DNA of 64,000 nucleotides, taken from the NCBI GenBank assembly GCA_033085395.1, contig MU853201.1, positions 1 through 64,000 on the forward strand. Direction: 5' to 3'. Below the pieces are notes generated by a model. The model searched no databases, was not told the origin of the DNA, and saw only the letters and a program-made list of their open reading frames with translations. The DNA comes from Xanthoparmelia taractica. Lineage: Eukaryota > Ascomycota > Lecanoromycetes > Lecanorales > Parmeliaceae. Positions within the stretch are counted from its first letter, which is position 1. Every line of letters starts with the position of its first letter. The translations under genes and the position numbers were made by a program. Positions 45,554-56,977 of this stretch are shown piece by piece.

Positions 45554-46665
45554 CTACAACTCCACCACCAGCTTCGTCGCACTCACACCGGCCTTAGACT
45601 TCTTTAGCGCATCATTAATATGCTCCAAGCCCTTACCGACGACGGTCGGCGGGGGTAGACACTTTAGCTTTCCGCTCTGCAGCGCGGGCGTCACGAAGTC
45701 CCGATAGACGGGCGTCGCCACATCGTTGACGGCGAAGATCATGCCGGTCTTAACATTTGTAGGCACATTATCAGCGGGAGGAGGGTGCACGCAGGCGAGG
45801 TGGCCACCATCCAGCTTCTCGAGAATATCGAGGTCGTGGGCGTACGTCTCGGGAGTAGAGATAGCATCGAAGATGCCGACGAATTCGGATTGGCTCGCCT
45901 TAGCGGCTTTAATGACTTTCTCGACGACCGAGGAGTCCTTATAGTCAAAGACTTGAGTAGCTCCACAGCGCTTGACTAAATCGTGGTTGTGCGTACTGGC
46001 GATGGCGATGACGTTAATTCCAGTAGCCGCAGCGATTTGAGTTGTCATAGAGCCGACGGAAGAGGAAGCGCCGTACACGACGAGAGTCTTGCCCGTAGAC
46101 GGTGCAGGGGTTTGTAGAGTGGGATAGGGGAGACCGAGGGCTGGAGTGGAGACGCCAGGCATGCACGGGCCAGGCTCCTTAACGGATAACGCACAAGTGG
46201 CCGCCTCGACGGCAAAGGGCACAACGACGCCGTCGGTGAAGGAGATGTCATCAGGAAGGATAGCCGCCTTATCGGCGGGGACGACCGTGTATAGAGCGTA
46301 AGCGCCGTCAGAAGGGCGACCGGTAACCAGATTGATACAGTGGCTAACGTGGGAGCATTATCAGTATTTGCCAAGGTGAAAGCACATGGCAACACTTACC
46401 CAATAACACGATCTCCCTTCTTAAAGCGATTCACGCTAGAACCGACCTCGTACACCTCGCCGGCGACATCGCAGCCAAAGACGGTCGGCCACTGCTGGAC
46501 AAAGACACCGGCGTCTTGCATATGACAGTCGAGCGGGTTAATAGCGACGGCGGCATTCTTCACAATGATTTCCCCTGCGCCGGCTTTGGGTAGTGGGGCG
46601 TCGCCGACCTCGAGAGGGGTGCCAGCCTTGTGAAGCCATGCGGCTTGGTTCTTTGGTGCCGACAT
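45554..46665 (-). CDS. zinc-type alcohol dehydrogenase / quinone oxidoreductase-like enzyme
   Basis: Two exons, 46665-46400 and 46343-45554, giving 351 residues over a 56-bp intron (GDRVIG to HCINLVTGRP). The MDR fold is clear: a GroES-like N-terminal half (AAWLHKAGTPLEVGDAPLP, NPLDCHMQDAG, FGCDVAGEVYEVG, FKKGDRVIG) and a Rossmann half (TLVVYGASSSVGSMTTQIA, VFDYKD). There is no structural zinc Cys cluster, which places it with the quinone oxidoreductase or trans-acting enoyl reductase type. It uses NADPH to reduce an activated double bond or quinone. In many fungal clusters such enzymes act in trans with the PKS; here a role on an aromatic or quinone intermediate is inferred. Confidence 0.9.
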
Positions 46666-47351
46666 GTTTTGGTGCTTTGTATTGATGAATTCTGGGTTTG
46701 GATATAAGTAATGAGCTTGAAAGGGCGGATAAAGGAGAGCAAGTGCGGACTTGAAGACAAAGGAATGATGAGAGGTTGGTGAAGAGCCTTCGCCCTGATA
46801 TACTTATGTCTGCATCTTCGGGGTTAAGTGAGCAAGGTGCTGCTGACCAAAGCCATGGCAGGATGGCATTTTGTATTTGCAACCAGCGACGTCCGGCTTA
46901 TGTTTTCAAGGGAACAGGATATGCAAAACCAAAGCATTATTAATTTATTCATTATTCAATCCAGAACGTTTGATTGGTGCCTTGACTTGCATTAATCGTC
47001 GCATAATAATAATACTTTGGTCGCTTCGCTCCTTTGGAAGGAAGGAACCGCTTGTGCCGTTCCCCGTCATAAGCTTGGCTCTCGATAAGGAGCGAAGCGA
47101 CGAAACTATTACGTATGCGACAATTAATCCCCGAATGCCCGAAAGCTGACTCATAGAACATCATATGCCATTCCCCTAGCTAAGGAACGCCATATAATGT
47201 TCTTGTCAGGCTTGGCAGGTGCCCGTTTTACCTTCCTCAGCCTTGGAAGGTCCCGTCCATCCATCAGCTTCCTCCGTCAAGACATGAAAGTGAATATGAA
47301 GATGAGGATAACCCTAGTGTAACCCCCAAGGATTACTGTTGGTCATCCATC
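46666..47351. promoter_or_regulatory. divergent promoter region with hairpin element
   Basis: Separates the oxidoreductase (minus) and the regulator gene (plus). It contains the inverted-repeat hairpin at 46991-47128. Overlapping frames on both strands across the hairpin are artefacts of its symmetry. Confidence 0.5.
46991..47128. mobile_element. MITE-like inverted-repeat hairpin
   Basis: Arms 46991-47034 (attaatcgtcgcataat... to gcttcgctcctt) and 47087-47128 (aaggagcgaagcgac... to gcgacaattaat) are about 42-44 bp, roughly 85 percent complementary, around a 52-bp loop. No transposase inside. The size and structure fit a small miniature inverted-repeat element or a large promoter hairpin. Confidence 0.65.
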
Positions 47352-48983
47352 ATGCCGGCCATCCGATTCGTTGCCGGTGATCTGCTCGAGTACAATTCCA
47401 ATTACAGCCTGTTAATCTGTCGCCAATGCCAATACGCTATTCAGAAAAATGCGCTTAAGAGCCACTTGCTTCGACACAAAATCTATCGCGGCGACAGACA
47501 ACGTCTGCTGTCCTCCATAGCTCAGCTTCATCTTCTCGAGCCTCGACATGTCACCCTACCCGCTCCGGGTTCGCCACCTGTCGATGCCCTTCCTATCCTC
47601 TCCGGCTACCGCTGCACGGCGGCGGCATGCCAACACCTTACTGTCAGTCTTAAGCGCATGAAACGCCATTGGAGCGAGATTCACGGTCTCGGTGGCTCTG
47701 TACCTCTTTCCTCCTCCTTCGCCCATCCGGTAAAACTACAGACGTTCTTCCGGGGCACCAAGGTCAGGTATTTCGAGGTCGCTTTGCCCACGGCGCCACT
47801 GGTCAACACGGATGACGATGGTGATGATGATGGTGATGATGATGGTAATGACGGTGAGGATGATCATGAAGGATGTGAGGAGGAAGGCCATGATGTTATC
47901 ACAGCGACATCGCCGTCACCACCACACGTACCAGCCCCTCCAGGGATCACTCACGGCCCTTCTCTAACCGACTTCAACCTGGAAACGCTGACCTATTTTC
48001 ACAACTTCACCACCATGACTTCTCTCACGCTACCTGGTGCCAAGGATCCACAATTCGGAAAACATTACTGGCAGATGCACGTTGTTTTTCGAGCCCTGCG
48101 GCAGCATTGGCTGATGTGTGGCCTGCTGGCCATCTCTACACATCATTCGGCCGCGCTTACGGACGACATAATGACCAAGCGAATTCATCTCGAGCGAGGA
48201 GAGCAATTCACCTCTGAATTTTCTACCGGGTTGGGGCAAACGATGGGGTGTGATTTAGGTCAGGGGGCCGCTGAGATAGAAGAGGAGGCAAAGAAGACTG
48301 GCGAGCAGATCAGGTGTTTGCTACAGTGTGCACAATGGGTGTTGGCGGAACCCACGTTTAATGACGAGTTGGGGGCTCCTCATCAACTGCTATCGATTGT
48401 GGCTACCATTCGAGGCTGCGTCGTCCCCGACTCTGCACTTCGTTACAGCGGCATCCGGAATGATGGCCACGGACGTCAGAAGGAATCATCCATACAGGGG
48501 TTCTCGCACACGAGCGATGCGTCACATGGTGTAAACTCACACACGAATCCATCCAACGATAACACGCCTTCTGTGCTGCTCGATCTTCTTCGTGCGCTCC
48601 CTTTTCGCATGGCAGAGGTGCTCGGAAGACCGGAGAGTGCCGAGGATATCTTTGCTACGCTGTCGGCTATTACCGCAGTCGCTGAGTGCTGTGACATCAG
48701 CTTTGCGTGCGATGAGACTGGAGCGGCGTGGCAAGGTGTGGCGACGTGGCTGGCCAATGTTCCCGATCACTTCAATCAGATGGTTGGGCAGGACGACCCA
48801 GCCGCCCTGGTGGTGCTCGCCCACTGGGCGGCGATTTTGGTCAAGCGAGCCGAGCAAGTTGGCTGCTGGTTATTGAAGGGCTCAGCGAAGATGATAGTGC
48901 TGCAGATTACTAGACAACTTTCCGTACACGGTCATACAATTCTTAGCCTGGTTGAATATCTGATGGACATGGTGAATGGCTGA
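47352..48983 (+). CDS. OrsD-like zinc-finger transcription regulator
   Basis: Single exon of 543 residues from ATG 47352. The N-terminus has two Cys/His finger-like units: LICRQCQYAIQKNALKSHLL with RHK (residues 21-43) and YRCTAAACQHLTVSLKRMKR with HWSEIH (about 86-111). This is the OrsD/DUF3505-type recognition region. An acidic run of Asp/Gly encoded by gatgatggt repeats follows (about 158-172). The C-terminal half (SLTDFNLETLTYFHNFTT, then LRALPFRMAEVLGRPESAED and VVLAHWAAILVKRAEQVGC) matches the C-terminal domain of fungal Zn2Cys6-type regulators. OrsD-family proteins are known from orsellinic-acid-type clusters. A local activator of the PKS cluster is the most likely role, inferred from position and family. 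Confidence 0.85.
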   Translation: MPAIRFVAGDLLEYNSNYSLLICRQCQYAIQKNALKSHLLRHKIYRGDRQRLLSSIAQLHLLEPRHVTLPAPGSPPVDALPILSGYRCTAAACQHLTVSLKRMKRHWSEIHGLGGSVPLSSSFAHPVKLQTFFRGTKVRYFEVALPTAPLVNTDDDGDDDGDDDGNDGEDDHEGCEEEGHDVITATSPSPPHVPAPPGITHGPSLTDFNLETLTYFHNFTTMTSLTLPGAKDPQFGKHYWQMHVVFRALRQHWLMCGLLAISTHHSAALTDDIMTKRIHLERGEQFTSEFSTGLGQTMGCDLGQGAAEIEEEAKKTGEQIRCLLQCAQWVLAEPTFNDELGAPHQLLSIVATIRGCVVPDSALRYSGIRNDGHGRQKESSIQGFSHTSDASHGVNSHTNPSNDNTPSVLLDLLRALPFRMAEVLGRPESAEDIFATLSAITAVAECCDISFACDETGAAWQGVATWLANVPDHFNQMVGQDDPAALVVLAHWAAILVKRAEQVGCWLLKGSAKMIVLQITRQLSVHGHTILSLVEYLMDMVNG

Positions 48984-49681
48984 CATTTGGTCAACACGAA
49001 GCTTACGCTAAACAATTAGACTGCTCTTAGAATCTTGCCACATCCGTTTCAGCATAAAAGGCAATACCTCGATGAAGTAGATTTTTTGACCCCTGTTTTT
49101 GCATTGGAGGGTGGAAATCTTACATGCATACTTTGCTTATGTCCCTTGGAGGCGATGTAGAAGATAGCGGGAAGGTGGGAAGGAACAAGCGACGGAGTGA
49201 TTACCTTACACACTTCCTAAAGCCATACCTCCCTGTCTCTAAGGCTACACCCCCCGCATGCGAAAGATGATGCGTTGTGAGGTACGGACTATTTACCGCT
49301 TCTCGGGCTCCGGATAGTGGCGACGGAATGATTCTCAGGTAAGAGTCGAGTAAGGTAAGGTGCTAAGGTAGGATCGCATATGTGGTTCTGCTTACAAGAA
49401 TCGTATATGCCGTTCTGATTGCCGTTTCTCGGAATGACTAATTCTTATCCCTCTCCCTCTGCAGATTTGAGTGAGGAGGGATTACTGTACATGTACATGT
49501 CGGCCTTTGAATGCAGTCACCTTTCCCTGGTCCCTCTCGCCTCTTCTCTTCAGCAATCTACATATGCTTCTCGGTCCAGGCCGCTTCAACGTTGGCTCTG
49601 GAAAAGAAAAAAGAAAAGGAAAATCGATTGACGATTCCCCCCGCGTAGTAGTGCGATTCACTCTCGGTCCCATTCTCAACT
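48984..49681. promoter_or_regulatory. intergenic, promoter of the transporter
   Basis: 3' UTR of the regulator and promoter of the MFS gene, both plus. A 70-codon frame at 49419-49631 shows no features. No repeat seen. Confidence 0.45.
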
Positions 49682-51441
49682 ATGCAGTCACTGTTACAGT
49701 ATCGTAGTCTGCGGCGGGAAGTTCAGGATGATATCCTACGCACCCAACAGGCCAAGCGACCGGCCGCCTCCTTCACAGACGCATCGACAATCAATCCCGA
49801 CACGACAACACAGACAGACGTCGAGGGACAATCGGAAAAATCGACACCATCCCTCGATCGTGCCCTGTTTGCTGGTGTGAAAGTGTTGCATACGGACGAC
49901 AACGAAGATGGCGTCGTGTTCGTCGTCAATTGGAAAGAGAATGGTTCTAACGACCCCCAACATTGGCCACTAGCTAGGAAGTGGTTAGCCACGGTGACTT
50001 GCTGCGTCATCGGCATTGCTATGACGCTGCCCACGTCGGTCGAAGGACCAGCGCAGAATGCATTCGACGCATACTACGGCGTAGGCCCTTTGGCTGGGTC
50101 GATGACCACTGGGATCTTCCTCATCGGTATCGGCGTGGGCTCATTATTTGCTGGACCTTTTTCCGAGACATTCGGGCGAAACGTCGTTTACCTCAGCGCT
50201 CTGGTTCTTGCCATGCTCTTCATCATGGCCAAAGCTCTCGCGCCCAACTACGGCGCCGCCATCGCCTTCCGCTTCTTGTGTGCCCTATTCGCTGCTGCCC
50301 CAATGACAGTGGCGGGTGGTACTATCGGCGACGTCTGGCAGCCGCATCAGATCCCCTTCGGACTCCCATTTGCTACGTTCTGCGCCTATTCAGGCCCTAT
50401 CATAGGACCCGTGGTCGGCGCCTATACACCCGAGATCGGCTTTGCATGGGCTGACTGGATCTCAATGCTCGTCATGGGCGCTACGATCATTTTTGTGCTC
50501 CTCGCTCAGCCCGAAACGTATAGTCCCCTACTTCTGGAATGGCGTGCAAAACACCTGCGCGACCTGACGGGTGACAGCCGATATCGCACTGAGTATGCTT
50601 CCGTAAGCTCACTCGGCCCCCGGTTATTAACCAACTTATACCGACCTTTCGTCATGATCTGGACCGAGCCTATCATCCTTGTCTTCACCTTTTACCTGAC
50701 ATTGCTTTACTTTGTTCTCTTCACCTTCTTGAGTGGTTATGAAGCGATCTTTACTCGGACGTACGGCATCTCTACGAGCTTAACCTACATCCTCTGGGTC
50801 GCCATGTTACCGGGTGTATTCATAGCTATGGCGATGATCCCATACGTGTACTATCTTACCAAAAAGTCCGCTGCCAAGTCTAAGGCCGAGGGAAAGTCGC
50901 TGCAGCCAGAGGTATCTCTGTACTGGGCCATGGCCGGGGCATCCATACTCATGCCTATCTCACTCTTCTGGATGGCGTGGACGTGCTATGTACGTGAATG
51001 GAGCCTTAAATTTTTCCTCCGTCCAGCGCTAACGTTGGTGCCCCTAGCCCAGTATTAGCATCTGGTCGCCCATTTTAGCCTCCAGCGTCTTCGGCTACGC
51101 CTTGGTCTGCATCTTCACCACGTAAGTAAGGCCTTAAGTCTTAGCTATCTGAAGGCATTAATAGCCGACACTATCCCTTTTTGCGCAGGTCCTACCAGTA
51201 TATCATCTTCGTATACATGCAGTACGCGGCCTCCGCCCTAGGCTTCATGACCTTTACGCGCTACGTCATCGCCGGCGCGCTGACCCCGGCCGCGGTCAAG
51301 ATGTACGACAACCTGGGCCCGCACTGGTCTTTGACGATCGTGGCCATCATCACTACGTTCATGGCGCCGGTGCCGTTTGTGCTGTACAAGTACGGTCATA
51401 GGGTTCGGGCCATGAGCAAGAACGCTCAAAATAAGGCCTGA
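49682..51441 (+). CDS. MFS exporter (DHA1-type drug:H+ antiporter)
   Basis: Three exons, 49682-50989, 51048-51121 and 51189-51441, giving 544 residues; introns are 58 and 67 bp. About 95 hydrophilic N-terminal residues end in VNWKENGSNDPQHWPLARKW, the signature preceding helix 1 of fungal DHA1 multidrug transporters. Around 12 membrane helices follow, with the loop motif GPFSETFGRN after helix 2 and a proline/glycine-rich helix 5 (FCAYSGPIIGPVVGAY). The short C-terminus is basic. Proteins of this group export toxic compounds using the proton gradient. At the end of the cluster it is probably the exporter or self-protection pump for the PKS product. Without splicing the protein would lose its last two to three helices. 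Confidence 0.93.
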
Positions 51442-52019
51442 GGTTGTCAAAAGGAGAGGAGAAATGCACTTTGCATTTGCACGCCAGGACCTCTTTGGCG
51501 GTATGTGATGGGAGAGAAGCGCTCAGTCCTTCGCTCTCATAAGCAGCTAGGATGGAGGCAAAGGCGGCGCGGCAAGCAAGTTAGTGCAAGGAAATTGGTG
51601 AGAGAAGTGAGCGCCACCGGTCTACCGTGAGCTGCGCATGGGGAAGCTTGGGCAACAGAGAAGGTTACATTTGACAGGCTCGCATCTATCCTAGAGTGAT
51701 TGCTCATTTCCCTTTCATAGTAGAGCGGCCCACGTCGATCGCTTATCAGAATATTCGCATTTGAACCAACATCTGAAGTAAGCATTAGGAGGCGCTTTGA
51801 CGGTTACATGAGGAAGCGATGAATTGCGCGATTGTGCAGTCTCCTAGCCCCACAGCAAATGATGCTCGCATTCAAAAACGTTGCAACCTTCCTGGCTTTT
51901 CCCATGCGCCTCCAGAGGGGTACACGATTCTGGGTCCAACAGTACTACAAGCAGTGATATTGTATTGCTTGCCTACTCGCCTTCATCAACGTCTAGAATC
52001 TAGCATCTTCTTACCTGCA
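51442..52019. other. intergenic
   Basis: Downstream of the MFS gene. Minus frame 51537-51785 and plus frame 51819-52127 have no domain; the latter ends in a possible signal peptide discussed with the next gene. Confidence 0.4.
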
Positions 52020-52452
52020 ATGCATCTCCATCATGTCACCTTGCCCATTCTTTATCAAGTCCTCATCACCACAGCTCTCTCCATTGACATCACTCACCCG
52101 GACTCACTTCTCCAAGACCATACATAACACGACCTCAGTTCGCCTCCCGCGCCCTAACCCCACCAATCGATACTGCGTCGACTGCGAGGGGGCGTCCGAC
52201 CAGGCACTACCTGGCCTCAATCCCTCCAACTGCCTCGTCGCCGCAGCCCCTGTGATTTGCGACCGGCTGGCCAAGCTCAGGCCCGGGACACTCGTGGAGA
52301 GGTGGGTATGGATTGGATTGAACGGTCCGGCTGTGCTTTGGGGGTTCTTCCTGCCCCCGCAATTACCAACGTCACCCCGCCCGAACTTTCTTCCCAGTGA
52401 GGAGGAATGCAATAAAGACATTTACGGGGCGGTTGAACGGTGCGCGTTTTGA
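52020..52452 (+). CDS. small secreted-type Cys protein, possibly frameshifted
   Basis: The frame 52033-52452 encodes a C-terminal region (CVDCEGASDQALPGLNPSNC, then VICDRLAKLRPG, WVWIGLNGPAVLWGFFLPPQ, CNKDIYGAVERCAF). Its NPxxC, W-x-W and terminal C...C spacing resembles a widespread family of small secreted fungal proteins. Its own start (MSPCPFFIKSSSPQ) is a poor signal peptide. A good one, HHVTLPILYQVLITTALS, begins at ATG 52020 in another frame and runs into a stop at 52127. Either the gene carries a frameshift or an intron I cannot place, or the signal peptide is chance. Confidence in the C-terminal coding region is moderate; the 5' end is unresolved. Confidence 0.45.
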
Positions 52453-53644
52453 CAGTCGGTATGATGCTGGGAGTATCAACGTTGAGCAACTCCCCAAAGG
52501 CCGCGGCCAACCGGGGGAAGCAATGATGGATAGTCGCGATCAACTGACGCAGTCAGAGGGGTTTTTCTAGCTTTTTTGATCCCATCAAGTTACGCGTCCT
52601 TGTACGAGACGGACGTCTGCGCTAAACATTTCGAGATTTGTGACATTGATTCATGTTTGCTAGGTACGAGTACGCAGGTTACTCCTAACTTGTAAGCTCT
52701 GCAAAACTGATCCGCGCTCACAAGGACGGCTTGCTTGCTGAAGAATTTGTTGCTGTCGCTAGGCGCATAACCCAATTTATACTGGTGGTTAATGGGAAGT
52801 CTTAGGGGCGCAGCGCTGGATTCCGCTAATATACCTTGAATATTTACAAGTTGATTAAGAGAGGGTCGGCACGGTCGGAAAGAATAGACCTCGGCTGAAG
52901 GCGGTTCTGAGGCGCGGCTAGAACCGGACGACTGACGCGCGACTCTCCCTCAGAGTACGAGAGTACCCTATGTTGTAGACACAAGTTCAGTCTCTCGCCC
53001 GCGAGCGGAGACCCAGGTACGATAGGGCGACGCTCTTCGGGAGCTAGCACGACAATGCTCAAGTCATGAGATCATCAACTTACCTTGGATCCTCCATCTT
53101 AAGATGTTATCTTCGCAGCTATCAGTTGCAACGGTAGACAAGATCAGGAGTAATCTATACCTATCCCATCGATTGATAGGGTTGCAGAAATGCTTGGCAT
53201 TCGGAATAGGCCCGCACTCCACCAAAATAACGCGTTCTCTTTTCATCTTTCTTATTATTCAGCTACAATAGAACTTGATTGTGAGTAGAAATCGCGTGTT
53301 AGACGATGTAGATTATATATTAACTAATCCCAAAGATCTAAATTTATTCAAGACTCTCTCGCCGATATCGTGATTAATTTCTAACTTTAAACTTAGAGAA
53401 ACTAATAATTCACTTATTCGTGATTAAGGTAATCTATTAGACGACGTTAGAGTAGATAATTCTTATACGATATTTAGTCTATTCTTTAATAATTCTATTC
53501 TTAAGATTCTAGTTACAAATATTAATAAGTATATAAAGTTAAATTCTACGCTAGAGACTTCTTATACTTATTTATAACGATCTACGATTATTATAAAGCT
53601 TCGAGTTTATATTAAAGTCTATATCTAGATAAGAATATATTATA
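52453..53644. other. transition from gene space to AT-rich transposon DNA
   Basis: Normal base composition until about 53250, then abruptly AT-rich. Short frames such as 52844-53062 minus lack features. 53250-53644 is decayed repeat DNA outside the recognised LTR element. Confidence 0.45.
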
Positions 53645-53852
53645 TACTAGAACTGCAATTAGATCAAGTTAATAATAGTGTGTAACGAATAAATTAAGTC
53701 TAAGGAGAAACTATCTAGCTGAGAAGAAATATCTATAAGGAACGCCAAGGCCTATAAAGACTAGTCTCAATTGAAAAGAAAAGCCGTAGTCCCAATTAGA
53801 AAGGTAAGTCGACTTAGTGTTGCAGGCCTATATAGTCGTCACACTTATAACA
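53645..53852 (-). repeat. LTR (3' side of the minus-strand element)
   Basis: The core 53681-53852 is about 80-85 percent identical to 61485-61656; similarity extends some 30 bp further left. It contains gtcccaattagaaaggtaag and ends acttataaca. The adjoining purine tract marks it as the 3' LTR. Confidence 0.8.
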
Positions 53853-56429
53853 TTACCTCCCCTCCTTAAATAGCGATGTCCCAGCGCTATAAAAGAATAG
53901 TATTCGTATATATAAATAATTCTAAACGCCTAGAAGAAACGTATACTAATATGAAGACGAAGTGTAAAGTATTTCGATTTACTCGAAGCTAGCCGGGCTT
54001 TTTCGCTAAGTCTATTATAATACTAGCGAATAGATTTAAATAATAAATAAAAATTAATCGAAGTCTAATTCCCTATTAAGTCTAGCGCGATTTATTAAGA
54101 TATCGTCTATAAAATTTATCTATTACCTCTTTAAAGCCCTCGAACTTATCTTAATTCGCATAGTATTAGTTATTATCTCTATCTAAATCGATTTATTTAA
54201 CTTTATACTAAAGACGCTTATAATAACGCCTGAAGTCTAATATATCGTTTACGTTTTATAACTCTTTCTTATTAATTATTGTTAATCTAGAAGAATCGTG
54301 CTTCTATTCTAACAAAGAATTTATAGTCGTAGACCTAAGCATCTTAAGACTAAAAATTAAATAAATTCTTATATTATAAGGAAGTTCTAAACGATATAAG
54401 ATATCGACTCGCTTTAGAACTCTATATAAATCGAGTTATTTATCTTCGAGATTCTTATAGAGGCGTTCGATTTTAATATTCTTAAACGATAGCTAGACTT
54501 AATCGCCCACATCGTAAGTAACCTCCTTATAATATTTATTCGTCTGTGCCTTTATAATTTTATGTGTCTTCTCTAATTATAATCGTTTAAACTTTAAAAT
54601 CTTCTTTATCTTAATTATAATATCTTCTATCTTTAAGACTTATAAATATTTATATGTAATCTCGTAGAAAATATAATCTCGATCGAAGAATATACGTGAG
54701 TAAAAATCTTGATTAAAGTAAAAGAAGGTGAGAGATATAGCGAATAAGATATTATTATTATCACTGAATTTCATTATAAGAATTTACTTAACTTAATCGT
54801 TTTATAAGTAATTATAATAGATATAAAGACCTCGCTTTATATTCTAATTAGCTCTCTCGATCTAATCGTTCGTTTCGAAATAATATATAATAAATAAGTT
54901 AATCTTAATGCGTAGTCGCTTATAGAGATTTTTTTAAAGCGTAGATATAAATTAAGTATCTCTATCTAATGTAAGAGATTATAATAACTTATGTAATCAA
55001 AAGAGATTTTATATAAGAATTCAAATAAGTTTCTCGAATAAATAATCGTTGTCTCCCTAATAATATAATACGTAATAACATTTCTTTATAAGATAATATA
55101 TAAGAATATAAATAACGTTAAAATTATCTAATAGAGATAGATCTATAATAAAATCTATAGAAACGTCTTATTAACGATCTTAAGAAATTAAGAGAAATAT
55201 TAATAATTTATTTATTTTATTTCTTAAGACTTTACTACGTTAATAGTAATAGTAATTACGAATATACTATTTAATCGTTTTGACGTAATTAGATTAATAA
55301 TAATAACGTAGAAGTAAATTAATCGTTCTTCGTATTTCTAAGTAATTATTAGAAGATTAATTATAAATCTTTTTTAATAGCTTCGTATAAAACTCGATCG
55401 AGATCTATAATAGTTCGTTCTTAAAGAGAACTTCATTAACGATACGATATCGACTTAGCGTGTAATCATAAAGTTTAATTTAATTATAATTTATCGCTTT
55501 ACGAAATTTATTACATATAGAATTCTCTTAATTAACTTAATAAATTCGTTTAAATAGATCTTCTTCGACTTCTATAACTCGAATTTAAACGCGATCCGAG
55601 ATAAGAATCGTTTAATATTAATATTGACTTCTTTTATTAGCTTTATTCGCTAAGATAGATAATAGTATTCTAATTAAGGCGTCGACTTTACTATTAACTA
55701 TTTTCGCACGAAAGATAATCTAAAAGTTAAATTCAGATAGAATATCTAGATAGCGGGCTTGACGGCGTATAAGCTTCTTATTTTTTATAAATGTTTTTAG
55801 AGCTTAATAGTTAATAAACACTTAAATAGATAGCTCGATATATTTTAATTCGAATCGTTAATATTCGAAGCATCGAATAATCGCTAGCAACTTCTTATTA
55901 TAAATATAATAATTGTATTTCGCTAAAATTATACTCTTGCTATAGAATATTATCGAATATAAAACTTTATCGTCGTTATATTAAGATAAGATTTCTTTTA
56001 GCATATAATTAGAAGAATTAATCTTAAGAATAATTTAACGTGTAAGATTAAAATAACGTAGAACTAAGATAATAATTATATATTTTTTAAGATCGTCGAA
56101 CGATTTAACGTAGATCTTATTTTAGATAAAGAAAGTATTCTTCTTTATAAAATTAATTAAAGACTTAATTAACTTAAAAAACTTATAAATAAAGCGTCGA
56201 TAGAAGTTTATAAATCTTATAAAGTCTTAAATCTTCTTTAGATTCGTAGAAATACTTTAATTAAGTATAATCTCGATCTTACGAGAGTTCATTTATAAAT
56301 TAATTCCTAATATAATAATTCCTAGAAATACAATCTCTTTTATATCGAATTCGTATTTCTTAATATTAATCTATAAATTAGTCTCCCGTAAACGTTAAAG
56401 AACTTATTTAACGTGCTTTTAATATTTCG

Positions 56430-56740
56430 TCTTCTTTTAACTATAGATAAGAATATTATTTAAATAGGCTTAATAGAAGTCGTTTAGAAAATCGAATAAA
56501 ATATCGTTGATATATTATTGAAAGATACTCGATTTATTCGTTAGTTCGAAGAATAATACTCGATATTTATAGACTTCGAGAACTATAATAAAAATCGTGT
56601 AATTCTTACTATCGGGGTCTATTCATAGCTTATTAAATGCGGCGATAATATCTAGACGAGTGAGATATTAATATCCCTTAATTTTATTAATAACTTTCTC
56701 TATTAGAAGAAGTGAATATTAATTATATTTCGTTATAGCG
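56430..56740 (-). pseudogene. Gypsy reverse transcriptase remnant
   Basis: Minus-strand reading with internal stops shows the order RKLNAI, LTRLDIIAAFNKL, FELTNKSSIF, YINDILFDFL, YLNNILIYS, which is the Ty3/Gypsy RT order. Stops and the changed active site make it nonfunctional. The rest of this domain continues to the right of the Copia-like insertion at about 58345. Confidence 0.85.
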
Positions 56741-56757
56741 TTTAATTTCCGATAATT

Positions 56758-56909
56758 TGTTGAAATTTGATCCCCAATGTTGGTGTAGGAATCATTCCCA
56801 GCCTTCTCGCGGCAGTCGCTTGACCAGCCATCTAATTTTGTATGCTAAATAGTCCTGCTCCAGGGGAGTGTTGAAAAAATAATTAATCATCCTTCCAATA
56901 TTTTCGACA
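56758..56909 (+). repeat. 5' LTR of Copia-like element
   Basis: 152 bp, TG...CA ends, preceded by the target duplication TAATT. Nearly identical to the 3' LTR; differs at a handful of sites such as atttgatccc against atttggcccc. Confidence 0.93.
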
Positions 56910-56977
56910 GGTTATGAGCTCGGTTTGACGTTATTCATCCACTGTTGTTGCTACTCACTATCGTTACTACTACTTAA

